A stretch of 64,000 nt of DNA from Hymenobacter jejuensis (GTDB lineage: Bacteria; Bacteroidota; Bacteroidia; Cytophagales; Hymenobacteraceae). Positions 1 to 6,732 of the stretch are shown here, in pieces. A program made the translations under genes and the position numbers. The stretch covers positions 2,294,001 to 2,358,000 of the forward strand of contig NZ_CP040896.1 of the NCBI RefSeq assembly GCF_006337165.1, in the 5' to 3' direction. Every line of letters starts with the position of its first letter. The first letter of the stretch is position 1. The notes under the pieces are model-generated. The model was not told the DNA's origin, did not search any database, and saw only the letters and a list, made by a program, of their open reading frames with translations.

Positions 1-84
1 GCTTTTGCCCGAGCAGTTGAGAGGCGCTATGAGGCGTGGAGAATTGACGGCTGTCAGTCGTATAAGTCCGATTATGTAAAGTAA
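1..84 (+). CDS. possible 3' end of a gene entering from the left edge
   Basis: Frame 1 is open from the first base to a TAA at 82-84, giving 27 residues that begin AFARAVERRYEAW and end SDYVK. It would be the tail of a gene whose body lies outside the window. No family can be named from so short a piece, and an open stretch of this length can occur by chance. Confidence 0.25.
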   Translation, partial: AFARAVERRYEAWRIDGCQSYKSDYVK

Positions 85-190
85 CGAAAGTGCTACTGCA
101 TGACAGCTTCTTGAACCGCTGCGTCAATCAAAGCTATTGGCTCAGCGCATTAATGTAAGTGCGCGGGAGTAGTAAGGGCACCCAAAATGA

Positions 191-220
191 AAAGAGCCTG
201 ATAATTGTATCAGGCTCTTT
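191..220. terminator. rho-independent-type hairpin in repeat copy 1
   Basis: Thirteen-base arms (AAAGAGCCTGATA and its complement) enclose a four-base loop, with A and T runs at the two ends. It is the counterpart of the hairpin that follows the intact M16 gene and now ends nothing but a gene fragment. Confidence 0.7.
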
Positions 221-243
221 GTCAAGTATATACAAAGTGAGTG

Positions 244-326
244 TTACAGTGCCTTCTTCCGGCTTTGCTGGAATTTCTTGAGCTGCGGATCAATCACTTT
301 TTTGTCGCCCACGGCGATGATGGTCA
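244..326 (-). pseudogene. 3'-end fragment of an M16 peptidase gene
   Basis: Read on the minus strand this encodes TIIAVGDKKVIDPQLKKFQQ and then SRKKAL followed by a stop, identical to the C-terminus of the intact M16 protein at 2031-3428. Nothing upstream in frame resembles the rest of the protease, so it is a displaced tail without a start or domain. It was created by the duplication that also produced the flanking 136-bp direct repeats. Confidence 0.85.
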
Positions 327-413
327 GCTAGATAACGTGGGGTTTTGCCCCGCGTCCTCAAAAGCTGCTTTCTGGAGGATGGAACCAATATAATCAGGTA
401 AGCGTAATTACAT

Positions 414-423
414 TGTACGTACA
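414..423. promoter_or_regulatory. palindrome at the mazEF start, candidate autoregulatory operator
   Basis: TGTACGTACA is a perfect 10-base palindrome eight bases before the antitoxin ATG. It overlaps TACATTTG (420-427), which fits the Bacteroidota -7 pattern TAnnTTTG. Antitoxins of the MazE/AbrB type commonly repress their own operon by binding such palindromes, so the position suits an operator. If the -7 box is real, the message would be almost leaderless. This is inference from position and symmetry. Confidence 0.4.
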
Positions 424-431
424 TTTGCTTC

Positions 432-692
432 ATGAACACGCGCATAATACGAGTAGGCAATTCGCAAGGAATTGTGCTGCCCAAGAAGCTACTGCAACAG
501 TATCACCTCGTCGGCGAGGTCGACTTACAGCCCACGGTTGAAGGCCTGCTCATCAAGCCAGTGGCAAAGCCCCGCCGCGAAGGGTGGGACGAGCGCTTTC
601 AACACGCGATTGCCCAGGGCCAGACCCCAGAGGGCGAACTGCTGGAGGGCTTTTCTGATGACGCCTTTGAGGAAACCGAATGGCAGTGGTAG
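432..692 (+). CDS. mazE: MazE/AbrB-type antitoxin
   Basis: The 86-residue protein starts with an AbrB/SpoVT-like swapped-hairpin DNA-binding domain (residues about 1-45, with the telltale RVGNSQGIVLPKKLL), followed by a short, acidic, probably unstructured tail ending DDAFEETEWQW. In this family the N-terminal dimer binds the operon's promoter and the tail wraps the toxin and blocks its RNase site. The stop overlaps the toxin's start by 13 bases, the usual tight coupling of antitoxin-first type II modules. The pair lies in an island between two copies of the M16 gene end. The tryptophan-rich terminus fits toxin contact, but that is inference. Confidence 0.88.
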   Translation: MNTRIIRVGNSQGIVLPKKLLQQYHLVGEVDLQPTVEGLLIKPVAKPRREGWDERFQHAIAQGQTPEGELLEGFSDDAFEETEWQW

Positions 693-1012
693 CGGTGCAA
701 CGCTTCGAGGTGTGGCTCGTCAACCTCGACCCCACCCAAGGCAGCGAAATCAACAAGACCCGTCCGTGCGTAGTGCTTTCGCCCGACGAGATGAACCGCT
801 ACCTGCGCACGGTCACCATTGCGGCGCTGACCAGCACCCGGCGCGATTATCCCTCCCGCATCGATTGCACCTTCCAGGGCAAGGAAGGGCAGGTAGCCCT
901 AGATCATATTCGGTCGGTTGATAAAACCCGCTTGGTGCGTCGTTTGGGCATGCTGCCCAAAGCCACTGCACAAGAGATATGCGACCGGTTGCAAGAGATC
1001 TTTCAATATTAA
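680..1012 (+). CDS. mazF: MazF/PemK-type endoribonuclease toxin
   Basis: At 110 residues it is the normal size for this family. It opens with QRFEVWLVNLDPTQGSEINK, the first beta strand and substrate loop of MazF/PemK toxins, followed by TRPCVVLSPDEMN, and later has DHIRSVDKTRL, the conserved segment that precedes the C-terminal helix. Family members cleave single-stranded mRNA at short sequence motifs and are neutralised by the cognate antitoxin, here encoded just upstream with a 13-base overlap. The reading frame is complete and the conserved Arg of TRP is present, so it looks functional. Which RNA motif it cuts cannot be told from sequence. Confidence 0.9.
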   Translation: MAVVAVQRFEVWLVNLDPTQGSEINKTRPCVVLSPDEMNRYLRTVTIAALTSTRRDYPSRIDCTFQGKEGQVALDHIRSVDKTRLVRRLGMLPKATAQEICDRLQEIFQY

Positions 1013-1071
1013 CGGCCGCTCCTAGCGCACCTCAGATCGTGCAGGGATTTGCCCTATGTACCGCCATCAAG

Positions 1072-1461
1072 TCACGGTATGCGGTCCCAGACTTGACCGT
1101 TGATGCTTTCCAAGCGCACCAAGCCCGCTTGTTGATCGTAGTAGAGCTTGCGGAGCGTCGCCTTCGTTCTGAGGCCGTAGGTAGGACACGCTCCACCCGT
1201 AACCGGCGTGGCTAAGACCACCACATGCGGGTATACCTGCCCGCCGACGGTCAGCGCCTGCCCCGGCGACATTGCTACATCGACCGGCAAGTTGAGCGTA
1301 TAGCATATGGCCCCGCCTTGGGACGCCGGCGGACCCAAGTATTCGTTCCACATGCCCGCGACCACAAACGCGCCGCCGACGGTAGTACCGCTACCCGCCT
1401 GCGGGGTCGTGTGCCGAAACGAAAAGTAGCCGGCTTCATAGACCGAATCGACGCGATCCAC
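1072..1461 (-). pseudogene. C-terminal fragment of an unrecognised protein
   Basis: The frame starts at a GTG (1461), but the protein-like sequence continues in frame upstream to the TGA of the neighbouring gene at 1546, adding residues such as RSTLLVESDRVGCRVVIV. The beta-rich sequence (VDSVYEAGYFSF, GGAFVVAGMWNEYLGPP, GGAICYTLNLPVDV) has no start with a leader and ends IDNG-like VWDRIP. I do not recognise the family. It reads as the 5'-truncated remainder of a larger protein, perhaps an exported one, stranded in the island. It shares its frame with the gene upstream, separated by one TGA. Confidence 0.45.
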
Positions 1462-1545
1462 GATGACTACCCTGCACCCTACGCGGTCACTTTCAACCAG
1501 AAGCGTTGAACGTTCTTCGGTTGGCTCGGTATTGCGCGAAGTGTT

Positions 1546-1911
1546 TCAGTGTAGCTGATTGAGCCAGTCTTGAAACCACTCTTTGGGCAACCTGACTTGA
1601 TTCAAGTCTATGGCCTGTAGTTCTTCAATTTTATATGTATTCACCAAGTACAAATCCCATTGCGCATCCACATCATTTAACACTTCATAAGTGGCCTCGT
1701 CGATTCCGGCCGCTTCTAATTCCAAGTCATTTACCACGATATTCCCGAAGTGTTTGCTGCACCAATTCGCGAAGTCTTGATGACTGTAGGTTGCGTTGCC
1801 CTCTACCAGATTCGCTAACAGACTTATGAGATTCTCTTTCGAAAGCGGCAAGGAAATATCTTTTGCCCCCGTTTCTTCTAGAGCACCTCCTTTCTTGAAC
1901 CGGTATGGCAT
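1546..1911 (-). CDS. small acidic hypothetical protein in the island
   Basis: I chose the ATG at 1911 (MPYRFKKGGALEETG), giving 121 residues; the longer frame to 2022 runs backward through the terminator palindrome and is not protein-like there. The predicted chain is acidic and helical with a tryptophan-rich end (KEWFQDWLNQLH) and no signal peptide or membrane segment. The family is not recognised. Small acidic cytoplasmic orphans of this kind are often immunity or accessory proteins in mobile islands, but nothing here proves it. Its stop abuts, in frame, the gene fragment at 1072-1461. Confidence 0.55.
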   Translation of the reverse strand: MPYRFKKGGALEETGAKDISLPLSKENLISLLANLVEGNATYSHQDFANWCSKHFGNIVVNDLELEAAGIDEATYEVLNDVDAQWDLYLVNTYKIEELQAIDLNQVRLPKEWFQDWLNQLH

Positions 1912-1953
1912 GGGAGTTCTTTGTGTAGGGTAAAGTTTGTGCTGACGGCCAGC

Positions 1954-2031
1954 ACGCACACTTCGTTTATGCTTAATAAAGAGCCTGGTACAACAATCAG
2001 GCTCTTTGTTAAGCATATACAAAGTGTGCGT
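1954..2031. terminator. long imperfect palindrome ending the M16 operon
   Basis: Arms of 34 bases (1954-1987 and 1998-2031) pair at 31 of 34 positions around a ten-base loop. The core AAAGAGCCTG/CAGGCTCTTT is a strong terminator for the M16 operon arriving on the minus strand. The outer arm on the island side is absent from repeat copy 1, which keeps only the inner hairpin. Because of the symmetry both strands can encode MLNKEP-like peptides, which are artefacts. Confidence 0.75.
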
Positions 2032-2113
2032 TACAGTGCCTTCTTCCGGCTTTGCTGGAATTTCTTGAGCTGCGGATCGATCACTTTTTTGTCGCCCACG
2101 GCGATGATGGTCA
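1978..2113. repeat. direct repeat copy 2: intact M16 gene end plus terminator
   Basis: This is the original location, continuous with the intact M16 gene. It is the same length as copy 1 at 191-326 and nearly identical over the coding part. Together the copies delimit a 1.65-kb island holding the toxin-antitoxin pair. Confidence 0.9.
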
Positions 2114-3428
2114 TTTCTTCGGGGCGGATGTATTTCTTCGTCGTTTCGGTGACTTGCTGCGGCGTGATCTGGTAGATGTTCTTTACCTGGTTGGTGAGGT
2201 AGCTGTCGGGTAGGCCGTGGAGGTCAAGCTGGTAGAGCTGCCCGATGATGCCTTCCGGCGTAGAGTTGCGCAGCACAAACAAGCCCGCTTCGTAATTCTG
2301 AATGCCTTTCAGCTCATCAGCCGACGGCGGCTCCTGGCGCAGGCGGTCTACTTCGTTCATGATCTCCTTCAGCGAATTGCCTGTCTCACTGGTGGTTACG
2401 TCGGCAGTTTCGGCCCAGTCGGCGGCGCGGTAATGGGTGCTTACAGAGCTATACGGCGAATACGTGTAGCCCTTGTCCTCGCGGATGTTGCGGGTGATGC
2501 GCGAGCCAAACGATCCGCCCAGCAGCGAATTAGCAATGCGCAGGCGCAGGTAGTCAGGGTTAGACGGATCGACTACGGGCAGGCCAATAACCAACGTCGA
2601 TTGCGGCGCGCCGGGGCGGTCCTGCACCATCAGGTCGCCTTTGGTAGTGGGCTTGGCAATGTCGATGTGGCGCTCTGGGCCTTTGGTCCAGTCGCTGAGC
2701 GAAGCGGTAATGGCCTTTTGCAGGGCCGCTGCGTCGAACTTGCCGGCCGCGTACAGGTTGGTGCGCTGGGCGCCGTATTGCTTCTGGTAAAACGCATTGA
2801 CCTGCTCCAACGTGAAACCGTCGATCATGGCGTCAGTGGGTAAGCCGCGGCCGTAGGGGTGACCTTTATAGAGCGCCGACGAAAACTTGATGCGCGCCTG
2901 GGTACCGGGCCGCGAACGGGCCAGGTTCATTTCGCGCTTGAAGTCGTTTTTGATGCGCGTCAGCTCCGAAGCCGGGAACGACGGGTGCTGCACCAAATCG
3001 GCCATTAGGGCCACGAGGTCGGAGCCGTATTCCGAGAGCACCGAGCCCGAAATCGTGGTCTGGTCGGCGCCCACCGACACGTCGATCGAGCCGCCCATGC
3101 GCGCGACTTTCTCCGATATCTGGTTGGCCGACAGCGTGGTGGTGCCTTCGCGCATCAGCCGGCCCACGATGTCGGCGAGGCCGTTTTCGTTTTCCGCTTC
3201 GTGCACGTTGCCGGCCTGCACAATCAGGCTCACCGATACTTTCGGGATTTCGCCGAAGGGCACCAGCGTCGCCTGCAAGCCGTTGGGCAACGTGAATTCC
3301 TGCTTGGCGGGCAACGAAAAGTCGCGGGGTGTGCCGCCGGGCGGGGGTGTTTGTTTTTGGGCCAACACGGCCGAAGAGCTAAAAGCCAGCGCCGCGCTGC
3401 ACAAGCCGAGGAAGAGGAGGTTTTTCAT
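2031..3428 (-). CDS. M16 family peptidase, non-catalytic partner subunit
   Basis: The 465-residue protein has a signal peptide (about residues 1-23, ending VLA) and two M16 modules (about 45-230 and 260-445). The zinc motif HxxEH expected near residue 85 is missing: the equivalent segment reads GLADIVGRLMREG. In M16 peptidases of the processing-peptidase and PqqL type one subunit carries the zinc site and a paralogue completes the chamber, which fits the catalytic gene ending nine bases upstream. It is therefore likely a periplasmic pseudoprotease in a heterodimer that degrades peptides. Its last 27 codons and terminator are duplicated at 191-326. Confidence 0.9.
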   Translation of the reverse strand: MKNLLFLGLCSAALAFSSSAVLAQKQTPPPGGTPRDFSLPAKQEFTLPNGLQATLVPFGEIPKVSVSLIVQAGNVHEAENENGLADIVGRLMREGTTTLSANQISEKVARMGGSIDVSVGADQTTISGSVLSEYGSDLVALMADLVQHPSFPASELTRIKNDFKREMNLARSRPGTQARIKFSSALYKGHPYGRGLPTDAMIDGFTLEQVNAFYQKQYGAQRTNLYAAGKFDAAALQKAITASLSDWTKGPERHIDIAKPTTKGDLMVQDRPGAPQSTLVIGLPVVDPSNPDYLRLRIANSLLGGSFGSRITRNIREDKGYTYSPYSSVSTHYRAADWAETADVTTSETGNSLKEIMNEVDRLRQEPPSADELKGIQNYEAGLFVLRNSTPEGIIGQLYQLDLHGLPDSYLTNQVKNIYQITPQQVTETTKKYIRPEEMTIIAVGDKKVIDPQLKKFQQSRKKAL

Positions 3429-3436
3429 GCGTCGGT

Positions 3437-4873
3437 TTAACTTTTAGCCAATGGATTGATAATCAATACGGTACGATTGGTGGGCCGCAGATACTCTTTG
3501 ATGGTTTTCTGCATCACGGCGGGCGTCACTTTCCGAAACTCCTTTTCGAGGTTGTTGATGCGGCCGGGGTCGTTGTCGAACAGGGCAAACGTGGCCAGCA
3601 AATCGGCCTTGCCGAAGCCGTAGAGGCTGCTGAGCTGGTCGTAGAGACTGGAGCGCATCTTTACCATCGCCAAATCGAGCGTGGCCTGATCGACGCCGTT
3701 TTTGTCGAGCTTCTCGATTTCCTGGGTGAGCACCGCCACCACCGAGTCGGCTGATACGGTGGGATCGTAGGTCAGGCTGCCGCCCCAGTGCATCGGGCCG
3801 TTGTAGTCGAACATGTTGCCCAAATCGTTGATGCCACCGCTGACCGAGCCCGCGTAGCCGCGCTTCTGCACCAGCGCCTGATAGAGCCGGCTGTCGTTGC
3901 CCTGCAACAAAATCTGGTCGAGCAGGCCCATGGCGTAGTATTCAGGCGTGTTCTTGTCGGGCATGTGGTAGGCAAACGCCAGCGCCGGCTTGGTGGCCAG
4001 CTTGTCGTCTTTGGTGAAGCGCTGCTCCTTTTCCTGCCGGGGCTCCGTGAGGTCTACCTTAGGCGGCTGCGGCGCCGACGGAATGCCGCCAAAATATTGC
4101 TGCACCCACTTTTTGGCCTCCGCCGTGTCGAAATCCCCGACTACTACCAGCGAGGCATTGTTGGGCGCGTAGTACGTCTTGAAAAACGACTGCACATCCG
4201 TCAGGTTCGCCGCGTCAAGGTCTTTCAGATCGCCGTAGAAGTTGTGGGCGTTGTGCCAGTTCTTATTGGCGTACTGTGGCATGTCGAGCCACGGAAACCC
4301 GCCGTAGGGCTGGTTGAGCACGTTTACGCGCACCTCGTTTTTCACCACGCCTTGCTGGTTGGTGAGGTTGCTCTGGTTGATGGCCAAGCCGCGCATGCGG
4401 TCGGCTTCGGCCCACAGCATGGTTTCGAGCTTGTGCGCCGGCACGATCTCGAAGTAATTGGTGAAATCAAAGCGCGTGGAGCCGTTCAGAATGCCCCCGT
4501 TTTTCTGGATCAGCGAGATAAATTCGGCCTTGCCCAAGTTCTGCGAGCCCTGAAACATCATGTGCTCAAACAAGTGCGCAAAACCGGTGCGGTCGCGCGG
4601 CTCGATGCGGAAGCCGATGTTGTAATAAACGGCAATGGTGGTAATGGGCGCCGTTTTGTCGGGCGAGAGCACCACCTTCAGGCCGTTGTCGAGGGTAAAA
4701 TACTCCACGGGCACCTGGTACGACGCAACAGCGGCTTCTTCAGCCTTCGGGGCGGGGGCGGTGGTGGTCACGCCCGTACTTGTTTTCTGACTACACGAAC
4801 CCAAGAGCAGCAGTCCGCTCAGGCCCAGAGTCAGGAGTGGAAATCCGATTTTGTCTAGACGCTTCATGTGCAT
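3437..4873 (-). CDS. M16 family zinc peptidase, catalytic lipoprotein
   Basis: The N-terminus has a lipoprotein signal with lipobox LLGSC (Cys27 if translated from 4873; an ATG at 4867 is equally good). The inverted zinc motif HLFEH is complete (His100, Glu103, His104) with the third ligand Glu180 in VKNEVR, about 76 residues on as is usual for insulinase/MPP-type peptidases. The 478-residue length matches a two-domain bacterial M16 protein. It should be anchored in the envelope and degrade unfolded or small peptides. It is the first gene of a two-gene operon; the following gene lacks the zinc site and is the likely structural partner. Confidence 0.93.
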   Translation of the reverse strand: MHMKRLDKIGFPLLTLGLSGLLLLGSCSQKTSTGVTTTAPAPKAEEAAVASYQVPVEYFTLDNGLKVVLSPDKTAPITTIAVYYNIGFRIEPRDRTGFAHLFEHMMFQGSQNLGKAEFISLIQKNGGILNGSTRFDFTNYFEIVPAHKLETMLWAEADRMRGLAINQSNLTNQQGVVKNEVRVNVLNQPYGGFPWLDMPQYANKNWHNAHNFYGDLKDLDAANLTDVQSFFKTYYAPNNASLVVVGDFDTAEAKKWVQQYFGGIPSAPQPPKVDLTEPRQEKEQRFTKDDKLATKPALAFAYHMPDKNTPEYYAMGLLDQILLQGNDSRLYQALVQKRGYAGSVSGGINDLGNMFDYNGPMHWGGSLTYDPTVSADSVVAVLTQEIEKLDKNGVDQATLDLAMVKMRSSLYDQLSSLYGFGKADLLATFALFDNDPGRINNLEKEFRKVTPAVMQKTIKEYLRPTNRTVLIINPLAKS

Positions 4874-5300
4874 ACAAGCTTAAAACATGGTTTTATCGGC
4901 AAAATAGTTAAATATTCCATGGTACATAGGCGAAATTATATCTAATTATTTTCGCCCAAAATCAGGGAGGCCAAACCGGCTTTTGTGTGCGCTACTTTCT
5001 TGTTTGTGCTCGAAAGACAGCACGTAAAACCGCAAGGATGCACCTTGTATGTTATTATCAGACAGTGGTTTATGTGATTTTTGTACTTTGCCCCCAAGCC
5101 GCCTGTCATCCGGAGCTTTGCAAAAGACCTCTATTGCCTCGCCAACCCTCGCGTCTGTCATCCAGAGCGCAGCGAAGGATCTTTACACGAGTAGTAATTT
5201 ATATAGCATGGCAACGAAGCAGTAAAGATCCTTCGCTGCGCTCTGGATGACAGACGCTTAAGAACAACGTTGCATTCACAATCTAAAAGGCCTTCAGGCC
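4874..5300. other. intergenic region with repeats, no gene seen
   Basis: This gap of 427 bases separates the M16 operon from the GH1-like gene. I see no credible coding sequence. It holds a perfect 36-base inverted repeat (5151-5257) and, at about 5103-5129, a decayed single arm of the same element. The rest is AT-rich and presumably includes the promoter of the M16 operon on the minus strand. Confidence 0.6.
5151..5257. repeat. perfect 36-bp inverted repeat, MITE/REP-like
   Basis: Arms at 5151-5186 and 5222-5257 are perfectly complementary over 36 bases and enclose a 35-base AT-rich spacer. The core reads TCATCCAGAGCGCAGCGAAG, close to the TCATCC-GAGCG-AGCGAAGGATC type of dispersed palindrome I know from GC-rich Bacteroidota chromosomes. 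No transposase is encoded, so it would be a non-autonomous element. It lies downstream of the minus-strand GH1 gene and could also end its transcription. Confidence 0.85.
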
Positions 5301-6638
5301 TTAAATCTCTACTTTGAGGGTAGCCGGCTGCTTGGTCACTTCAAACAGCTCGCCGTGGGGCACGATGGTAATCTGGCCGTACTCCTGCAACAGCATGCGA
5401 TACGCTTCGGCCACGGGGCGGGGCTTGCGGTCGAGGTCGTAGAGGCCGCAGGGGTTGACCTTGCCGACTTTCTGGGCCAGCGCAATGTCCCAATCGATCT
5501 GATCGATAAGCGAATACCACGTAAAGCCGAGCACCGGTACGCCTTCCTTGCGCATGCGCAGAATATTGACCCACTGCTTCCAGAGCCACGTCGGGGCTTC
5601 GTGGGCGTCGAACACGTTGGTTTCGGTGTGCATCACGGGCTTGAGGTAGCGCTGGTAGTACTCGTGCGTGATGTTATACCATCCCAGCACGTCCATGCTG
5701 GTGCAGATCTCGCCGTTGGGCAGCACAATGCGTTCGTTGCGGCCGTAGTAGTCGTTGCCCATGATCTGGTAGCCGGGCGGCTCGCCGGCCATAAACCAGT
5801 CGTATTCCTTGCGCGTCAGACCGTTGTCGAGCAAATAAGTAAGTACTTCAGCATCAGGATGATGTGCGTACAATAAATCTAGCGACAAAAACCGCAATTT
5901 GTTCTCGATCTGAATAGAAGGTGTGCGTACCGCGCGCAGCTCGTGGGTAAATTCCGCCGATTCGCTTTGCACGATGATGCAGTCGGGACGCACTTTGGCA
6001 ATCTGCTGGGTGGCCATGATGCTGGCGGCCGTCAGGTGTTTCAGGGCCGTAATAAAGCCTTTGTCGGTGCGGAGCTGCTCGTTCCAGACGCCGTCTTTAG
6101 CGCTGATGCGGGCCGACACATAAATCTCGTTGACGGGCGTGTAGTACCGCACCCACGGATAGCGCCGGGCCACGGCCGCGGCGTATTCGGCAAAATGCAC
6201 CGGCAGCTCGGGGTTCTGGAAATTACCGATCCAGTCGGGCACGCCGAAGTGCAGCAAATCCAGAATCGGCGTGATGCCCAAGCGCTGCATCTCGGCCATC
6301 ACCTGGTCGGCAAATTCCCAGTCGTAATGGCCCGGCGCGCGGTGAATAGTGTAATACGGTAGTCCGTAGCGTAATACCTTCAACCCCAGGTCTTTCACCA
6401 GCTGCAAATCTTCCTGCCAACGGTCGTAGTGCCCACACTCAGCCAGCAAATCGCGGCGCGTGCGGCCGTGATCGATGGTGGGGTAGGAGCACTCGATGCC
6501 CGTCGCAAACATAAAGTTGCCCGCCGCACCCGACGGCAGTCCGCTGCCATCGCGCCCACCCGCGCCGCCAAATTCGTCGCCCTCGTAGTGGCCATCGCCG
6601 AATTTCTCTTTTATGTGGGTCAGAAAGCCTTTGGGCAT
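5301..6638 (-). CDS. glycoside hydrolase family 1-like protein
   Basis: The 445-residue sequence follows a GH1-type (beta/alpha)8 barrel: RYGLPYYTIHRAPGHYDWEF early on, the acid/base glutamate in TPVNEI (Glu171) and a nucleophile candidate in MHTETN (Glu339). Length suits a GH1 beta-glucosidase or 6-phospho-glycosidase. There is no signal peptide, so the enzyme is probably cytoplasmic. The first 40 residues are glycine-rich and atypical. The substrate cannot be read from the sequence; the nearby GMC oxidoreductase pair on the same strand suggests sugar metabolism. The minus-strand neighbour ends 95 bases upstream, with a palindrome between. Confidence 0.82.
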   Translation of the reverse strand: MPKGFLTHIKEKFGDGHYEGDEFGGAGGRDGSGLPSGAAGNFMFATGIECSYPTIDHGRTRRDLLAECGHYDRWQEDLQLVKDLGLKVLRYGLPYYTIHRAPGHYDWEFADQVMAEMQRLGITPILDLLHFGVPDWIGNFQNPELPVHFAEYAAAVARRYPWVRYYTPVNEIYVSARISAKDGVWNEQLRTDKGFITALKHLTAASIMATQQIAKVRPDCIIVQSESAEFTHELRAVRTPSIQIENKLRFLSLDLLYAHHPDAEVLTYLLDNGLTRKEYDWFMAGEPPGYQIMGNDYYGRNERIVLPNGEICTSMDVLGWYNITHEYYQRYLKPVMHTETNVFDAHEAPTWLWKQWVNILRMRKEGVPVLGFTWYSLIDQIDWDIALAQKVGKVNPCGLYDLDRKPRPVAEAYRMLLQEYGQITIVPHGELFEVTKQPATLKVEI

Positions 6639-6668
6639 GAGCGTTGGAAATGAATAGGTTAGAATTTA

Positions 6669-6730
6669 TAGAGCTAGAAAGCTAAGCTCCCCTCCTTTTT
6701 CAAGCAGGGGAGCTTAGCTTTCTAGCTCTA
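6669..6730. repeat. perfect 25-bp inverted repeat between GMC and GH1 genes
   Basis: Arms 6669-6693 and 6706-6730 are perfectly complementary over 25 bases with a 12-base loop. The core AGCTCCCCTCCTTTTT matches the elements at 19245-19390 and 22477-22597, so this belongs to a dispersed family. It starts three bases after the GMC stop codon and is well placed to terminate that transcript. Confidence 0.8.
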
Positions 6731-6732
6731 GT

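Larger units (their letters stand above)
191..326. repeat. direct repeat copy 1: duplicated M16 gene end plus terminator
   Basis: This 136-base segment matches 1978-2113 base for base in length (constant offset of 1787) with only a few differences, mostly in the hairpin loop and the non-coding part. It contains the terminator hairpin and the last codons of the M16 peptidase gene in the same orientation. The match stops abruptly after TGATGGTCA at 326, where the two copies diverge completely. The two copies bound the toxin-antitoxin island. Confidence 0.9.

Noticed and set aside
1921..2175. Small plus-strand frame with an MLNKEPG peptide, mirrored by the minus-strand peptide
   Set aside because: Both peptides are translations of the terminator palindrome at 1954-2031 and have no protein features.
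3788..4858. A 356-residue plus-strand frame opposite the M16 catalytic gene
   Set aside because: Antisense to a gene with an intact HxxEH motif and signal peptide; composition is typical of a shadow frame.
5151..5257. Terminal inverted repeats of an insertion sequence
   Set aside because: Only 35 bases lie between the arms, so no transposase can be present; a non-autonomous palindrome is the better reading.
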